64,000 bases of DNA from Henricia sp. BOLD:AAB3569 (Eukaryota; Echinodermata; Asteroidea; Spinulosida; Echinasteridae). Below, one piece after another: positions 27,601 to 42,600 of the stretch (within the stretch, counting starts at the first letter, position 1; the number at the start of each line of letters is the position of its first letter). A model generated the notes under the pieces. That model saw nothing but the letters and a program-made list of their open reading frames with translations, did no database searches and was not told the origin of the DNA. Location of the stretch: the NCBI GenBank assembly GCA_037783545.1, contig JBBELK010000461.1, positions 248,001 to 312,000 on the forward strand, in the 5' to 3' direction. Both the position numbers and the translations under genes were made by a program.

Positions 27601-30600
27601 GTGCCAAAACTACAAAAGCTCCCACATAGTCCATTGCAACTTCTTAATGTAATGTAATGTTGGTATTTCTCCCCCATGCCCTTCCAAAATCCACTGCCAC
27701 ACCCCCCCAAAGAACTTTTACCAGCCCCTACTGAAACCCACTTGGGATTTTCCGATACATTCAGTAGAAATGACTAACCAAGGTTAGCAAACATCTTCCA
27801 GATTACAGATCACGCTGTCTGATTGTTATCTAAGATGTACTATGAGAGAAATGAGCATTACCCAACAAGTTGAACATCGCCCAGAAAGAAATCATTAGCA
27901 ACGATGATGAATAGATCCTTCTTAATTTCCATTTCTCCCAAACCCAAAGGTATCATTTTGTGACCATTCATCCTAGCCTTTTCAGCATATTTGAAAAAGA
28001 CCCTTTGATAAATGGACAAATGGACAACATTTACGGTATGCATAAATTCAAAATATTTTGATCAGAGTTGAGGTATCAAAAAGTTGCTTAACCTACAAAA
28101 TGCTCAGATACAGGACTGTTGAAACCAACAAATAAATCCTCAATAGGTATAGACCCTTTGCATATGTGGCCCACTTAGGTGACATGGTTTCTTATTCAAA
28201 TGATGTGACAATAGATCCACAGAGCTACTACTCATGCATGACACACAGTGACAATGTGACTGCCCCCAAGATGGTACAGGGGGTCTATTATTAGGGGGTA
28301 TCTTCTGTTGTCTGACATCCCTTCAGCTTCTCCTCCTGAATGCTAACCAGATCTACACTAACAATCATACTGTATGTCAATCAATGCCTCGTTTACCCAT
28401 CTCCTTGGCTACAGAGTTCTCTATGGCAACCAGATTAAGGATCTCCCAGAGGGTATCTTCTGCGGTCTGACATCCCTTCAGCTTCTCCTCCTGAATGCTA
28501 ACCAGATCTACACTAACAATCATACTGTATGTCAATCAATGCCTTGTTTACCCATCTCCTTGGCTACAGAGTTCTCTATGGCAACCAGATTAAGGACCTC
28601 CCAGAAGGTATCTTCTGCTGTCTGACATCCCTTCAGCTTCTCCTCCTGAATGCTAACCAGATCTACACTAACAATCATACTGTATGTCAATCAATGCCTT
28701 GTTTACCCATCTCCTTGGCTACAAAGTTCTCTATGGCAACCAGATCAAGGATCTCCCAGAGGGTATCTTCTGCTGTCTGACATCCCTTCAGCTTCTCCTC
28801 CTGAATGCTAACCAGATCTACACTAACAATCATACTGTATGTCAATCAATGCCTTGTTTACCCATCTTCTTGGCTACAGAGTTCTCTATGGCAACCAGAT
28901 TAAGGACCTCCCAGAGGGTATCTTCCGAGGTCTCACATCTCTTCAGCTTCTTCTCCTAAATGCTAATCAAATCTCCTGCATCAGAGTTGGTCTCTTCCAA
29001 GATCTCATCGCACTCCACTTGCTGTAAGTATCAAAACTGCTTTACCAAAATATTTATAATATGACTTGTCTCTCATTCCATGTTTGGCTGTTTTATTTCA
29101 GTGATGATTAGACAGCATACCAAATATTGTATTTGTTACTTTGCCTAGTTGCGTACCCATTCAACACCAAGAAAACAAATTGGGTTGATAGGAAAAACTT
29201 AAGCTGGAAGAGCATCTGCCTGGTGTGTCAGAGGTCTCGTGTTTGAATCCCAATGAAGCCCATGTGATTTTTTTCTCATCCCATTTCTGATTGCTTAATT
29301 TCAAGGATGATTGGTCAATATACCACATATTGTTTGTTACTTTGCATACCCATGCAGAGACAATTTTGGGTTCATAAATCTCAGGTATAAGTCTCGGGTT
29401 TAAATAGTTATTTGCGAAACATTATTCGGGAAATAAACAATTGTACATTTCATTTCTAAATTTACATCCAAAACAACTGTCATAAACATCTTAAGATGCG
29501 GAAAATGGCAAGATACATGTAAGACTAGATCAAACCAGTAATCACGTACATTGCTACAGGGCTGAACAGTTTGTTTATCGAAAGAACTGAGGTTAACAAC
29601 GAACTGGCATATAGATCGTATCAAATACTTGCCATCTTGTAGGGCAGCTTTTGATATTTAAATTGGTCAACAATGTAACACAAATGGTGCAGTCGTGCAT
29701 GTCCTCAAGAAACAAAGAAACTGTCCTACAAGATGGCAGCTATACAATACAGTCTATGCAAAAATGTAACTTCGAAAAGGCCAAGTACTAAATTTGTACA
29801 ATTATTTTTTCAGGTCCTTGTACGACAATCAGATCATGTCCCTTGCCAACGGAACATTGACGCCATTACGGAACCTGCAGACCATGTAAGTACCATACCC
29901 TACACATTCTCTACCTAATACGTAACAGGTGACAAACCAAATACTGGTTTTCTACAGTCAGTCACGAAATCAATAGGTTTGGCAACATAAGGAAACGTGG
30001 CATTTATCATCCTTACAGCCGGCATTGTGCAAACGGGCGAGACTACAACAAGATAAGACCGCAGCGACACTCTGTAAATTAAGACGGATTGCTTACACAA
30101 ACTCTAACTCCTTGGGAATCCTGCACGAATTAAACCAACCCAGTTGGAGTACATTAGCTGACTGTTGGGGAATGCCTTTGGCTGATTTGAAACATGTTAA
30201 ACCTTGCAGACATCTAAAATCTCAAGCCAGCCGTTAAATAATTAGTAGTTCCTCTCTCATAAAGGGTGGGATACATAGACTTGGCATTCATAGAAAGGAT
30301 AGCCTACACCTCAAGCAGTCTGTTTTACCATCAATGTTGCTAATTTCACGGTCAATTTCAAGAACCTTGATGTATCCATGGCATGATATAGATCCAAGAG
30401 GCTATCCCCTTATGCCACCTCTCCCTCAGCCTCCCTGTCTGCTGTTAAGAGACACTCTCATCCCAGGAATTCCCAAGATTGATGGGACACAATGAAAACA
30501 TGGGGAAGTAATTTCTCTAGGTCAGACAGCGTGCATCATGTGCCCTCAAGGCTCTTGAAGTATTGGTTCGGATGTAATGTAGTAACATCTTTACTGTGTC

Positions 30601-33600
30601 TTCCTTAGTCTACGTCTCTTTCATAAAGTTAAATCTTAATCGGATAAAGAATCCAACGTCAGTCTTTCAAAATGCTAAGACAAGCGCATTCAAGAAAGCT
30701 ATTAGCTAATTGGTTTCATCCTTGGGCAAAATTCACCACAAATTGCCAATGACTGGCCAGGAAACTTGAATATCACAGACAGACCGGACTGGGATTCGAA
30801 CCCACAATCTTTGGATCTCGAATATAATCCACTAGACCGCTCCGCCATGGCACTCCATGGCAATTTAATACTTCCCTTTCTTAACTTTTGCTACCACTAA
30901 AATCAATACACTTCACATTTGTGATATAATATACCTTTGGCAGCATACGAAGACTTTTCATTGCAAAACACTCTACATGTATATCCATTTTTGTTTTTTT
31001 GAGAAAACTGCCATTTTGTATTTCAACTAAGCACTAGTATAACAGTCAATGGCAAATTCCAATAACAGTATTTTTGTGGGATATAACAGTTTGCCAATAA
31101 TCTATGTACCAACACCATTATCTCAAATTTTGTTTATTTGGTGTTTATCGTGTTTTGCGATGAAACTCTTCATATGTACATGTAGCTTGACTTAACAGGC
31201 TCACAAGGACCATTAGTTCCCTGTAGACTTGGTTTGAAGCTTAATGTCGGGGGACCCTCAAGTCACGTTGATGCGGGAAGACCTTAATCTGTGTCTTCCT
31301 GTTCGTGCATGAAGCAGTAAGATAACGTCTTGTGTTTCAGTTAATAGCCACGATCAAGCTTTGCAGTCGGATGTTTTTAGTTCCCAAACATTTTGGGCAT
31401 CATTCTCCACAAACTATTTCAATTCATGAAATTTTTACCTTTTAATATATATAGGTAAAGTTTTAAAACACTAGAAACTGACATTTAGTGTCCCTTTGCT
31501 TTGATGCAGAACAATTCTGTTTGTATTTTCCTGAAGATTTGGAAATTTGAATGGACATGTTTTATCTAAACTTCTTGAGTTTTGCAAAAAACAGTATAGT
31601 GGATTGTCTTTTTGTTTTCTATTCAAGATGTTTTTCTTGTAGAAACTTTCTTCTTGGACAAAGATTGAGTCTGTAAATGATTTTGAATTGAATGAAAGTT
31701 TTAGAGGATTTTCCACTTCTCTTATATATCTTCTTTTTTTTTTTTTTTATATAAGTTAGGAATAACTGCCAGTGACATCTTAAAAATATAATGGCATTTC
31801 TTAAAATGACAAGTGCCTTGATGCCACCCCTGGCCCACTCATGACGCACTCCTCAGGAAGCCATCGTCCAGATACAAACGGAAATTGGATGCTTATCTTT
31901 AATCCTAAGGCTTAACAGAAGTGAGATGAACATTTGGCTGTGGTATCTCCCTCAAGACGTTGTTTAATGATTGAGACAAACTACAATGAATCATTCATGT
32001 GATTTGTATGATAGTTGTAAGTTGTTTGAGTTTAAATAGGCTTCATTCGCACCCAGCACCAGCTAGGGCACTGTTTCTTTCAGCAAAATTGTCTTGAGGA
32101 AACAAGTGGCATTCGGGAAATCTTACAATGACCTGCATAATCTGCATGTAGCTCAGATAATCCGGATATGATAAGCCTTGGACGTGACAGGTCACAAAAT
32201 GGATTAGCCTTTCTTACAAATGAATGAAAAGACTGGCCGTTTTGAAATAAATTTAAAAGGTTATGGCCGTCATTAAGAAAGTTGATAACTAAGCTCCATT
32301 TCAAGATTTGTCAAAATTCATATTGATTTTCAAATGTAGATGAAAATGTAGATTTTTAGTGCTTGCAGTAATTAAAATTTAATTGGGTTTGTTGATAAGA
32401 ACATTCTCATTTCAGTGGCTTTCTGGTTTTGTTCCATTTTTGGATGTTTGTGGAACTTACATGTACTTGGGAGGGAATATAGCTCTGCCTGTAGAACAAA
32501 TCTGCCCAGTGTGTCAGAGGTCTCGGATTAAACCATGTATTTTTCTTGTAAATGTTAACTGGTTTTAATACCAGTTTGTAACCAGGGCAAAAATTTGAAA
32601 ATTGTGCAGTTTGTAACACACACAAATCTTGACTTTTCATTTCACTATTTCCCAATATAATTGGCCTTAACTGCGCAAGCCACAGAGTCTATTTCACCTG
32701 TCCATTGTCAAGGAAATCTCTTTCAGGAGGTTACGTATCCACCGGGTCTGTGCGGATGTGGTTTGGTGTCTGCCAGAATGGGTCTTGATTGTTTACATAT
32801 TAAACATTGCAGGTGGGGGTTAAAAGGGCTACTGCTGGGTTTGATTGCCCAGGATGTATGGAACCGATAGAGAAAACTGTTGACCTCGTTGGTCACATAA
32901 GTTGGTCTGGCCATAAGTTGGTCGTATCGTAAGTTGGTCATGTCACGTAAGTTGGACGCATCATAATTTGGTAACCTTATAAGTTGGTCGCGATCGCCTC
33001 ATAATTTGGTTACGTCGTAAGTTGGTCGCATCTCATAAGTTGGTCGCATCTCATAAGTTGGTCGCATCTCACAAGTTGGTCGCATCTCAAGTTGGTCGCA
33101 TCTCAAGTTGGTCGCGTCTCATAAGTTGGTCGCGTCTCATAAGTTGTCAGATCAAAAGTTGGTCGCATCTCATATATTGGTCGCGTCTCATAGGTTGGTC
33201 GCATCTCATAAGTTGGTCGCATCTCATAAGTTGGTCGCATCTCATAAGTTGGTCGCATCTCAAGTTGATTGCTTATCATAAGTTGGTCACATATTATAAG
33301 TTGGTCGCATCATAAGTTGTCAGATCAAAAGTTGTCAGATCATGGGTTGGTTACATCATAATTAACCCTTTGATGCACAAATTGTTTTGAAACTCTATTG
33401 TTTTGGGGGGTCGCTAGCGACCAACCTGTGCACTGGAGGATTAAAAAGAACTCTGACTTTTGGAAATTTTGTTTTATTCTTTTGCATTTTGTGCTTCACG
33501 TTTTGAGAAGCTGTTTTTAAAAATCTGGGGAAAGTGGAATTTAAAAAGATACAGTTCATCAAGGACAAGATCTAAATAATAAAAAACTGCCTTCAAGATT

Positions 33601-36600
33601 CTTAATATCATCAGGGTATCCGCGGGTCTTAAAAAGTCTACAATTCATTTTCTAAATTTTGTTAGCTAGATTTTGGGCCTGTGGTGGCCGAGTATGGAAT
33701 TCTTTCCTGTTTTGGGGGTTTAATTGGTCTTAAAAAGTCTTAAATTTGACGTGCTGAAACACGCGGACACCCTGTGTCATGACAAGACCATTTGTTGTCG
33801 TTTGGAAATTTAATCCCAGTCAAATTTCCCAGAAGTCTGAATAAATTATAAATCTCAGTTGGTCTTGGTCTCCTTTAACAGTGGGGGGTTGTGGGGAGTT
33901 TTCTTATTTTCCTTTCCAATTCAACCCCATCATTGCGAGGTCGAGTGGCAAAACTCACTGGGGAGAACCCTCAAGGAATCATGTTGACACATCAGACGTA
34001 TCCCAGGGTTCCATATTGCCACTCATGGATTACTCACCCAACTCCATCAGGGAATCTAGGCCACAGACGAGTCTGGTACCCAGTCAATGTGCTACTTGTT
34101 AACATCCTCGATCATGCAGCACCTGTCTAGCAGGCAGACTGAATTCGCCTGGGGCTGTTGCCATACAGAAATTTCATGCTGTTGTCTTGACCTCACTTGA
34201 GAGATGTTGAAGTTGGCCTGGGTTTTCAGAGCTTTTGTTTCAGGACCTTTTAAAGTTTGACTAGCAGTATATAGGCACCGGCAGTTGACTGTTTCAAAGA
34301 AATGTACTATAGTACACTGACTATTGTATACCGATCAACAACAAAAATGCAAAAATTTATTTTGTAATTAAGTTGAAATATTCACCCAACAGCTTCATTA
34401 TGCATGATGCATAAAGCTTCTGTGTGCTCAAAATGTCCACTTCCAGATTGACTGTTGTTTTCAATGAAAAGGTGGAGAAAATTTTGCTTTTTTTGTTGTT
34501 GTTCGTAAAGTATTATTATACCTTCTTTGTCTTTGCACTATTACCACAGAACCAGCCTAGATAGGATGCCAGCTTTGCACAATTTCTTGAAAGCAAGGTC
34601 ACAGTTAATCAATTTAGTTTTTTGATGTGTTTGTTGTTGATGTAGATGAGGTACTGAGCTGATGTACACACATGTTAGTTTTTATCAGACACATCCGTAT
34701 TACATGTGGAGATAACACAATTTTTAACACAGTTTTCTAATCATGTTATCCGTCTTTAATCAGAACTTGTGCAGGCCCACTCTCATGGGTGCACCTAACT
34801 AAATCGAGCTTCTTTTTAATGCACCTACTCTGCACCAAAAACAGGATGCAGGCTCCATCCATTAATTAGCTTATGGCAATTAGCTACAAATCCCTTGCTG
34901 TCTAAAGTGCCATAGATATACCGTGAATAAGCAGAAAGAGCGGAGGCTAGCAGGTATGGGGTTGGGCTACTGTAGCTACATGCGAGGGGACAGGAGAGGT
35001 GTTGGCCAGGTTCAACTTATAAGAGTTGAAATGTCCAAAGTAAACCACTCAGCATTTTCAGAATTGAGGTTTATGGTTGCACCCCTCCCCAATCTGCATT
35101 CGAGCACCTCTCCCCCTTCCTCCCTCCCTCCCCTCCACCAGCACCCTAGCTGTTTAATTAGAATCATTGCTAGTCACAAGTCGGCTTTTAGGGACATTGA
35201 CTTAATTGTGCTTCAAGTTTAATTCAGTCATCAGCAGGGTGTTTAATTGGCCAAGTTAGTCCATCATAATGTACCATTACCTAACCTGTTTCCCAGCACA
35301 GCCTGATATAACTAGAAAGGGCAACAAAAAAACAATGAAAATGAATACCCCTTCAATGTTTACCTGTATAAACGTTTACATCAGGTTCACAACATGAAGT
35401 AAAATCCAATTTTTTGTTATCATCAGGGTGCGTTTTCTGCTTATTTGCCACTATTTTTCAAAGAATACAACACAAAACTGTTTGCCTGCAACTATTTCTA
35501 ACTTTCACAGATATCATTCAATCCATCAAGACAACTCTTTTGATGGATTATCAAGTTTTTATATTCCACTATAAATCTTGATGAACATGTTGATCAGCAG
35601 GTGTAGGTGAGATTTGTCGGTTAAAAGTGAAAAGAGGAAAAAAACAGCCTATAGTGACTGAAAACAACACGTCCCGTGTGGATGGCGAAATCCCAAGCGT
35701 TGTAAAGCCAATTATTGTTATTCTTACTGTAGATTAGAGGCTTAATGCCTGGGACGTAGCCCGGAGTCACATGACTCAGATTCCGCTATTTCGTCCCTTC
35801 GTACAAATGTCGACAAAATGTTACAAGTAATCAGTGAAATTTAGCAGGATTTTATGTGTAATTGAGCAAGCATTTCCTTGATTCAACAGGGACCCACATT
35901 TTGCCTAAAGCAAGCAAAACAAGTTAAACGCTGATGGAAAAACAACTCCAAATCAACCTTTGTCCTTAACCTGCCAGATTGCCTTAACATTCCAGTGCAG
36001 AAAATAAAATTTGGTCAAATTGAAATCCAGAACAGTCAAATAAACAAAAAACAGAAATGGGCCATTATCACATCAGTCTTGATTGAATAAAACAATATTA
36101 AATTGTTCATGATGTGAATAATTGAATGTTGGAAAGAAAGCTGTTTGAAAGCTTTCAAAGACTGTTACTTTTTAGTTGGTTATTCTGTTCACTTTTTAGT
36201 TAGTTGTTCTGTTTGTCCTACACTACTAACAATAAGTTGCATATTGTGGGGTGTACGCAGATATTTTATTGAGGGTATGCATTCTGCTTGAATGATTTTG
36301 TATATGAATTATGATTAGACAATTATTGTATCTGCATGACAGACACACCTTGTCACAAAAAATAGGTTAAAACAGTCGATTGTAAAAAAAAAAATCCCAA
36401 ATTGACAACATAGTACTGTAAAAACTGAAATATTCGCGGTGGTTTTATTTTCGCGCATTTCGCGCACCAGACAGAGCCCGCGAAAATAAAAACCCGCGAA
36501 AATATTGTTTGCAAACAATTGTGGCGATCCCTGAAACAAAACATAATTTCCATCCGCGAAAATAACAACTCGCGAAAATGTCAGTGATGTTGAAATGCGC

Positions 36601-39600
36601 GAAAATATCTGTACGCGAAAATATTGGCTTTTACAGTATACCAATATCCCTAACTTATTGTGAGTAGTGTATTTATTCCTGAATCCAATCCCACTTCCTT
36701 CCTTTCAGTAACCCTCCTCCCATCTAACCTATCCCTCCAGCCCCTCCCTCGACCCAATCACTGTTTCTCATCCATCAACACTCATTGAGGGTTTTATTAG
36801 CCCCTCCCTCTAGCCTTTCCCTCCAGCTCCTCCCTCATCCAATACACTGTTTTCAATCAGTCAGCACTAGGTTCCTTACCAGTCTCCTGGAGGGTTTGAT
36901 TAGCAACCCCCAGTCTGGTCATGGTAGAGGAACCGGAAAGAATGCCAAGCCAATGTGGCTTGCATGGAGGGGACAGGAGTGGGCCATAGGGGGATGGTTG
37001 GGTACAGAACCTGTGATGTAGGGTTAGGATTAGTCAGAGTGACGTAATCGGCTAGCCTACGGACTTTAGCGTGAATCAGGGATTTTTAAGTTCTTGTTGC
37101 TTATAAATACATGTACATGAGCAATGGAGACCACTGCAGAAGTTAGGCACAAAAAGAACAAATTATCTTGCTAACAGTGGACTGTATGATGGTTCCCTAG
37201 ATCATACCCAAAGAATTATTTGTATAAAAAAGCATATTACTGTAAAATTTATAAGCTGATGAACATAAATGAAAACAAACGTTACAAATTGTCATGTTTT
37301 CAATGTTGTCTATTACCACATTTTAAGGTTCAACAACTTTTCATTTTAAAACCCGGAGACAAATAGTACCAAAGATGTCCGTTTGAATCCTTGAAAATTT
37401 AGCAAAACGAACACATTTTGTGTATGCTTTCCATTGTATTTTCATATTTTAATGATCCTTGATCAGCCGCTGATTCCTGGTTATGGTCGTAACATCCAAC
37501 TTAATTCACCAGAGTGGGGTCACATTCTCCTTTTTTAGAAAGTTTGAGTTCTTTGTTCGTAATTTAGGCACCTACATGTAGCTCGGAATCCTCTCATCTG
37601 CAACGTACTGCAACCTGCAAGAGACTCAATCAGATGAAAAGTATCGAGTTCACCTTTTTGTTGTTGTCTTATAATCCAGGCACCTTGCACGGAATCCTCT
37701 CATCTGTGACTGCAACCTGAAGTGGTTAGTGGATTACCTACAGGAGAACCCTGTGGAGAAAAGCGGTGCTCGCTGTGAAACGCCACGTAGAATGGAGAGC
37801 AAGAGACTCAATCAGATGAAGAGTATCAAGTTTAAGTGTAAAGGTAATCATGATAATAATATTAATGATGGTGGATTCTTGTGTAGTACATGCCTACCTT
37901 GCTTGCAGTGTACTTATAATCGAGAGGTTTGAGAGATTGTGGGTTCGTATGTCACCAGTGCCAATGTGTTTGTGTCCGTGGGCAAGACACTTATTCTCAA
38001 TTGCCTTATTCTCAATGTACATTATTAGGGAATGGCCATGAGTGCAGATAGGGTTGTGTGCCTGCCTTGGCCAGGTAGCCATCTAGTTGAAGCGAAATGG
38101 TTCTGGTGATTCCCTGATGATGGCAGCGATAATAATTGCAACCGGACCAGGAGCAGGAGGTACCGGTAAGACAATTTACAGACATCCACTACGGGGGGTA
38201 GGTCCTGTCGTTTTTATACTTATTTCAAGTCTGACTTCATGTATAATGTACCAGTTATGCATAGGGTACTTCCTATAATTGGTGAAGTATACGCAATCTC
38301 AGACCTGAAATAAGTCTAAAAACAACAGGAACCCTTCACCACTAGATGTCTGCACATTTTCTTACTGGTACTCCCTGCCAGGAGTATCCTGCAGGATAGA
38401 CATGTGTGCTAAACAAGAATTCACCATAAAGTGCTTCATTCATGTTACCATATATAATTATGTAATAATTTACTTAATAGTGCACAGCACCATGACACTG
38501 TAGATTACAACTTCACCACATTCAGTAGCACATAGGAATTGATGGCCAACATTGGTTGCACACAGTCCGTCCGTTCCAGTTACAGATGCATTCTTTTCTG
38601 GTAATTGTCACACAAGTAAAATGCACCAATATTCTCCAAATTTCAGAGAGACAATTAAAATGAAATCTTATAATTTTTTTACGATTTACTTGGTCTTAAT
38701 GCACGTTGCAAATAGCATACTAATGCCATCTTTTTGTGGGGGGTGGGTGGGGGGGGGGGGGGGGGTGCAGTGGGTTTGAGGTAGCAAATGCAATGTCATC
38801 ACCTCGTCTGACAGTCGTTCCAGTCTGGGAATATTTTTTTAGAGAAGCAAAAGATTTACAGAACAAATTAAAAACAAATGTGAGAAGACGATGAAGCCTT
38901 ATGAACTGCGTCTCCTTTGCGGTTTTGATAAATTTAAGCAGGAGTTGCGTGAGCTTGGTTGAATTGAGTCTTCCTGTTTGAACAGACTGTTGCAAATGAC
39001 ACGCTATGCATTGAACTTGGCTGCATTGCAGATGTTTTGGGAAGTTTCGTTTGAAGATTTATATTTTAAGTTTTACCCCCAGGAAACTTCACTATCATGT
39101 TGAGATGGGTTATTTCTAAAGACCTCTAGTTTTTTTAACCAAAAGTCAATCGGAAAGACCCCCTTGCAAAACGGAATATTGCAGGTTGGCTCCACTTATA
39201 TTAAGGATGTTATAGTTTCAGGCAATTGCCTGATTTCTGACTTTGTCATCGTGTTGACCTATAGCTTATACACATTTCGGGCAAAAGTTCATCAGGTTTT
39301 CACTTTTGGAGACGGATCTAAAGAATGTGTCTTGAATTTACAAAATCCTGTATCAGATGTAACAGACACACGCAAACATGTGACCCCAAACTTGTAGATT
39401 GACCCACTAGACCTTTGAACTCAACTGGTTTAAGGAATGTTCATATACATGTAGAGAGGTCAGGCATGCGACGTTTCCACTTAATAGTTAATTTCCTCTT
39501 TTTGTTTTGTTCCTTTTGAAAAATGCTTCACAGATCTAAGATTCTGCAAATTTTCCTTTTTTTTCTGTGCTTGATGTTTTATAGTCAGTCAGTTTTTAAA

Positions 39601-42600
39601 TCACTTCTCCTGCTTAATGTATTAGATGCAGAATACCAACGTACCGTCCGCGCCGGCGAGTGCTTCATCGATTCAGATTGTCCCGAGTCGTGTCGGTGTA
39701 CCGGCACCATCGTAGACTGCTCCAACAATGGATTTCACTCTGTGTCTGATAACATCCCTACATACACCACAGAGCTGTAAGTCTGCACACTAGGTGCATA
39801 GGCTGGGAGAGGGTGAAGGGGGTTTCATTGATTGTGATTGCCCTAAGTCGTATCGGTGTACCGGCACTATCGTAGACTGCTCCAACAGTGGATTTCACTC
39901 TGTGGCTGATAACATCCCTACATACACCACAGAGCTGTAAGTCTGCACACTAGGTGCCTAGGCTGGGAGAGGGGGCAGGGGGTTTCATTGACTGTGATTG
40001 CCCCGAGTCGTGTCGGTGTACCGGCACCATCGTAGACTGCTCCAACAGTGGGTTTCACTCTGTGGCTGATAACATCCCTACATACACCACAGAGCTGTAA
40101 GTCTGCACACTAGGTGCATAGGCTGGGAGAGGGGGAAGGGGGTTTCATTGATTGTGATTGCCCTTAGTCGTGTCGGTGTACCGGCACCATCGTAGACTGC
40201 TCCAACAGTGGGTTTCACTCTGTGGCTGATAACATCCCTACATACACCACAGAGCTGTAAGTCTGCACACTAGGTGCATAGGTTGGGGGAGGGGGTTTTC
40301 ATTGATTGTGATTGCCCTTAGTCGTGTCGGTGTACCGGCACCATCGTAGACTGCTCCAACAGTGGGTTTCACTCTGTGGCTGATAACATCCCTACATACA
40401 CCACAGAGCTGTAAGTCTGCACACTAGGTGCATAGGCTGGGAGAGGGGGAAGGGGGTTTTATTGATTGTGATTGCCCTTAGTCGTGTCGGTGTACCGGCA
40501 CCATCGTAGACTGCTCCAACAGTGGGTTTCACTCTGTGGCTGATAACATCCCTACATACACCACAGAGCTGTAAGTCTGCACACTAGGTGCCTAGGTTGG
40601 GGGAGGGGTTTTTATTGATTGTGATTGCCCTGAGTCGTGTCACTGTGTGCACCATCGTAGACTGCTCCAACACCATAGAGCTGTAAGTCTGCACACTAAG
40701 TGCCTGGGCTGGGGGTGCCGGGAGCTATGAGCAGTGTTTATTGCAATCTTAGTGGGATACCCTGTCAAGTGGTTTGGGTAGATGGCTCACAACATTTAGA
40801 AACTTGGTGTTGTGGGTGTGGTACCCGTGCCCCTTGACCTAGGCACTTAACCACAATTGCTCCATCCTCCACAATGATGTAACATACTTAAGATTCCAGA
40901 CAGTTTTTGCTTGTGCTAAAAGAAAATTTCCCATCACTAAATGATTTCCTTTCCTTACAAAATAGACTGGATATTTTGTTATTTTTGTTTTCTAGACTTC
41001 TGAATGATAATGACATCACCAGGATTTCAGCAGGTGGAAAATTTCTCAACTTGATCAACCTCCGGAAGTTGTAAGTCCTCATCATATTCGTGCAATAGGC
41101 CGTATTCCTGAATGCGTGAGGGCGCTGTCAAGTGACCTGCGCCCATCGCGCGTTATGTTCGAACACTATGCGTGCACGCCTTGCAAACGTTTACATTTAA
41201 TGGAAATCTGTGCCCGCATGCGTCACGGGCCAGCACTCCGCGTACGCGACTCTTTCCCCCGTACGAGGTATTCCCCAATTTTCCACTGTCAGCTATTGCC
41301 ATTTCCCCCAAATCACCTAGTTTGAGCGCCCTCATGCGTTCAGGAATATGAATTGTCTGTACAATATACATGTATACAAATCCACCGATATTGACCATGC
41401 AGTCAGAAAATGCCCTCTTTAAATAAAGAGAAATAACTTGTACAATGTTAAGGTACATGCCCTCTTGTGACAATTCTTCAGCGTTGCCCCACAGTTTGCT
41501 GTATCAATTAAGGGTTGTTATACAGTGCAGTCAAAATTATTACAACACAATAGTATTATTATCTGTGTGTTTCCTGTAATAAAATGAATGCAAATATGCT
41601 GATAGACAGGATGTCCAATGTACTACTCAAATGAGGTGTTTCCTTTAAGATTGTTCATTTTATTTTACTTGGGACAATGATAGTTTCATTGGGGATTACT
41701 TGCCCTTTTCTGACATAATACAATTCAATGAACAATGACACAAGTTACACCATGTTCATAATGAATGTTAATACTCTGTAATTAGTTTGCCTACATCATG
41801 GGATTTGTCTTCGTACTTTAAGGCGTGTCTGTGTCTTCATCGTAATTATTCCTGACTTGTTGCCAGTAGTGTATTTATGACTTCATCATCTCGGGAAAAC
41901 CTCAAGAGAATTGGATGAAACATTGCGCAGTGCGACCCTCAAACCTGCAATATTGAGATAATGAAATGTTGCTACTGTATTACCAGTTTTACATTACATG
42001 ACTTGTGATATTTGGAAAGGATACATTTATTACATAATCTGAAAATCTATGGGAAGATTGCCAAAGTCTTCAAGGCCAAGAAAATTGAGCCCCAAAGTTA
42101 GATAAGTGAGATACAGCCTTATCTTGTCATGGAAACTTTGCCAAGAAAATCAATTATCTGGTTCAGTTTCTTTATCACGATACAGCACTCGGATGGTAGA
42201 GATTATCTGATGAGTCAGTTTGTGTAGAATTGCCAAGAGATTCAAATTTAGGATTTATATTATTTTGCAATGAAAGTCTTAAAATTTGGCCCTCCCCTCC
42301 CCCAAATCTTATCTACTTTATTTTCCAAATGACATGCTAAAGGAGCAGAATTTGTATCGATTACCAATCAGTGAGGAACAACTGCAATACCATGTTTTGA
42401 GACCACCAGTTGGCTTCATAGCTCAATTAGTAGGGCATATGCACGTTAGGCAGAAGGTCCGCGGTTCAAATCCCGGTAGAGCCAAGTTGCTTTTCACTGC
42501 ATTCAGATTTCCCAAACCCATGGACATTCGTCCACATTTGTATCAAATCAGTTCACCCTGGCAGTCCCTCGGTCATTATTCCTAAAATCACCTTCATTTC

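Larger units (their letters stand above)
29886..37679 (+). other. intron (7.8 kb)
   Basis: GTAAGT to AATCCAG. It contains a SINE-like copy (30700), a type B fragment (32455), the 18-bp minisatellite (32889), a TA-flanked MITE (36414) and a remnant of the next exon (37566). The remainder, about 31-32.4, 33.4-36.4 and 36.7-37.5 kb, shows nothing I can support. 34391-34470 shares AAGCTTCTGTG and CAGATTGAC phrases with 16590-16690, a weak dispersed repeat. Confidence 0.7.

Noticed and set aside
28374-28959. Overlapping 83-91 residue ORFs as a gene family
   Set aside because: They are out-of-phase readings of the 155-bp duplicated exon and its spacer.
33022-33315. ORF coding a periodic VASHKL peptide
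   Set aside because: Translation of the 18-bp minisatellite, no independent support.
32889-33357. CRISPR-like array
   Set aside because: Units are contiguous without unique spacers, and the host is an animal; simple minisatellite.
39523-39780. Separate 85-residue secreted protein starting [14 protein letters not shown]
   Set aside because: The hydrophobic start is intron sequence in front of the D3 LRRNT exon. An alternative promoter with this as signal peptide is conceivable, but nothing else supports it.
42412-42484. Functional tRNA gene
   Set aside because: A and B boxes are good, but the flanks and tail recur at 15600 and the stems are imperfect; a SINE head.
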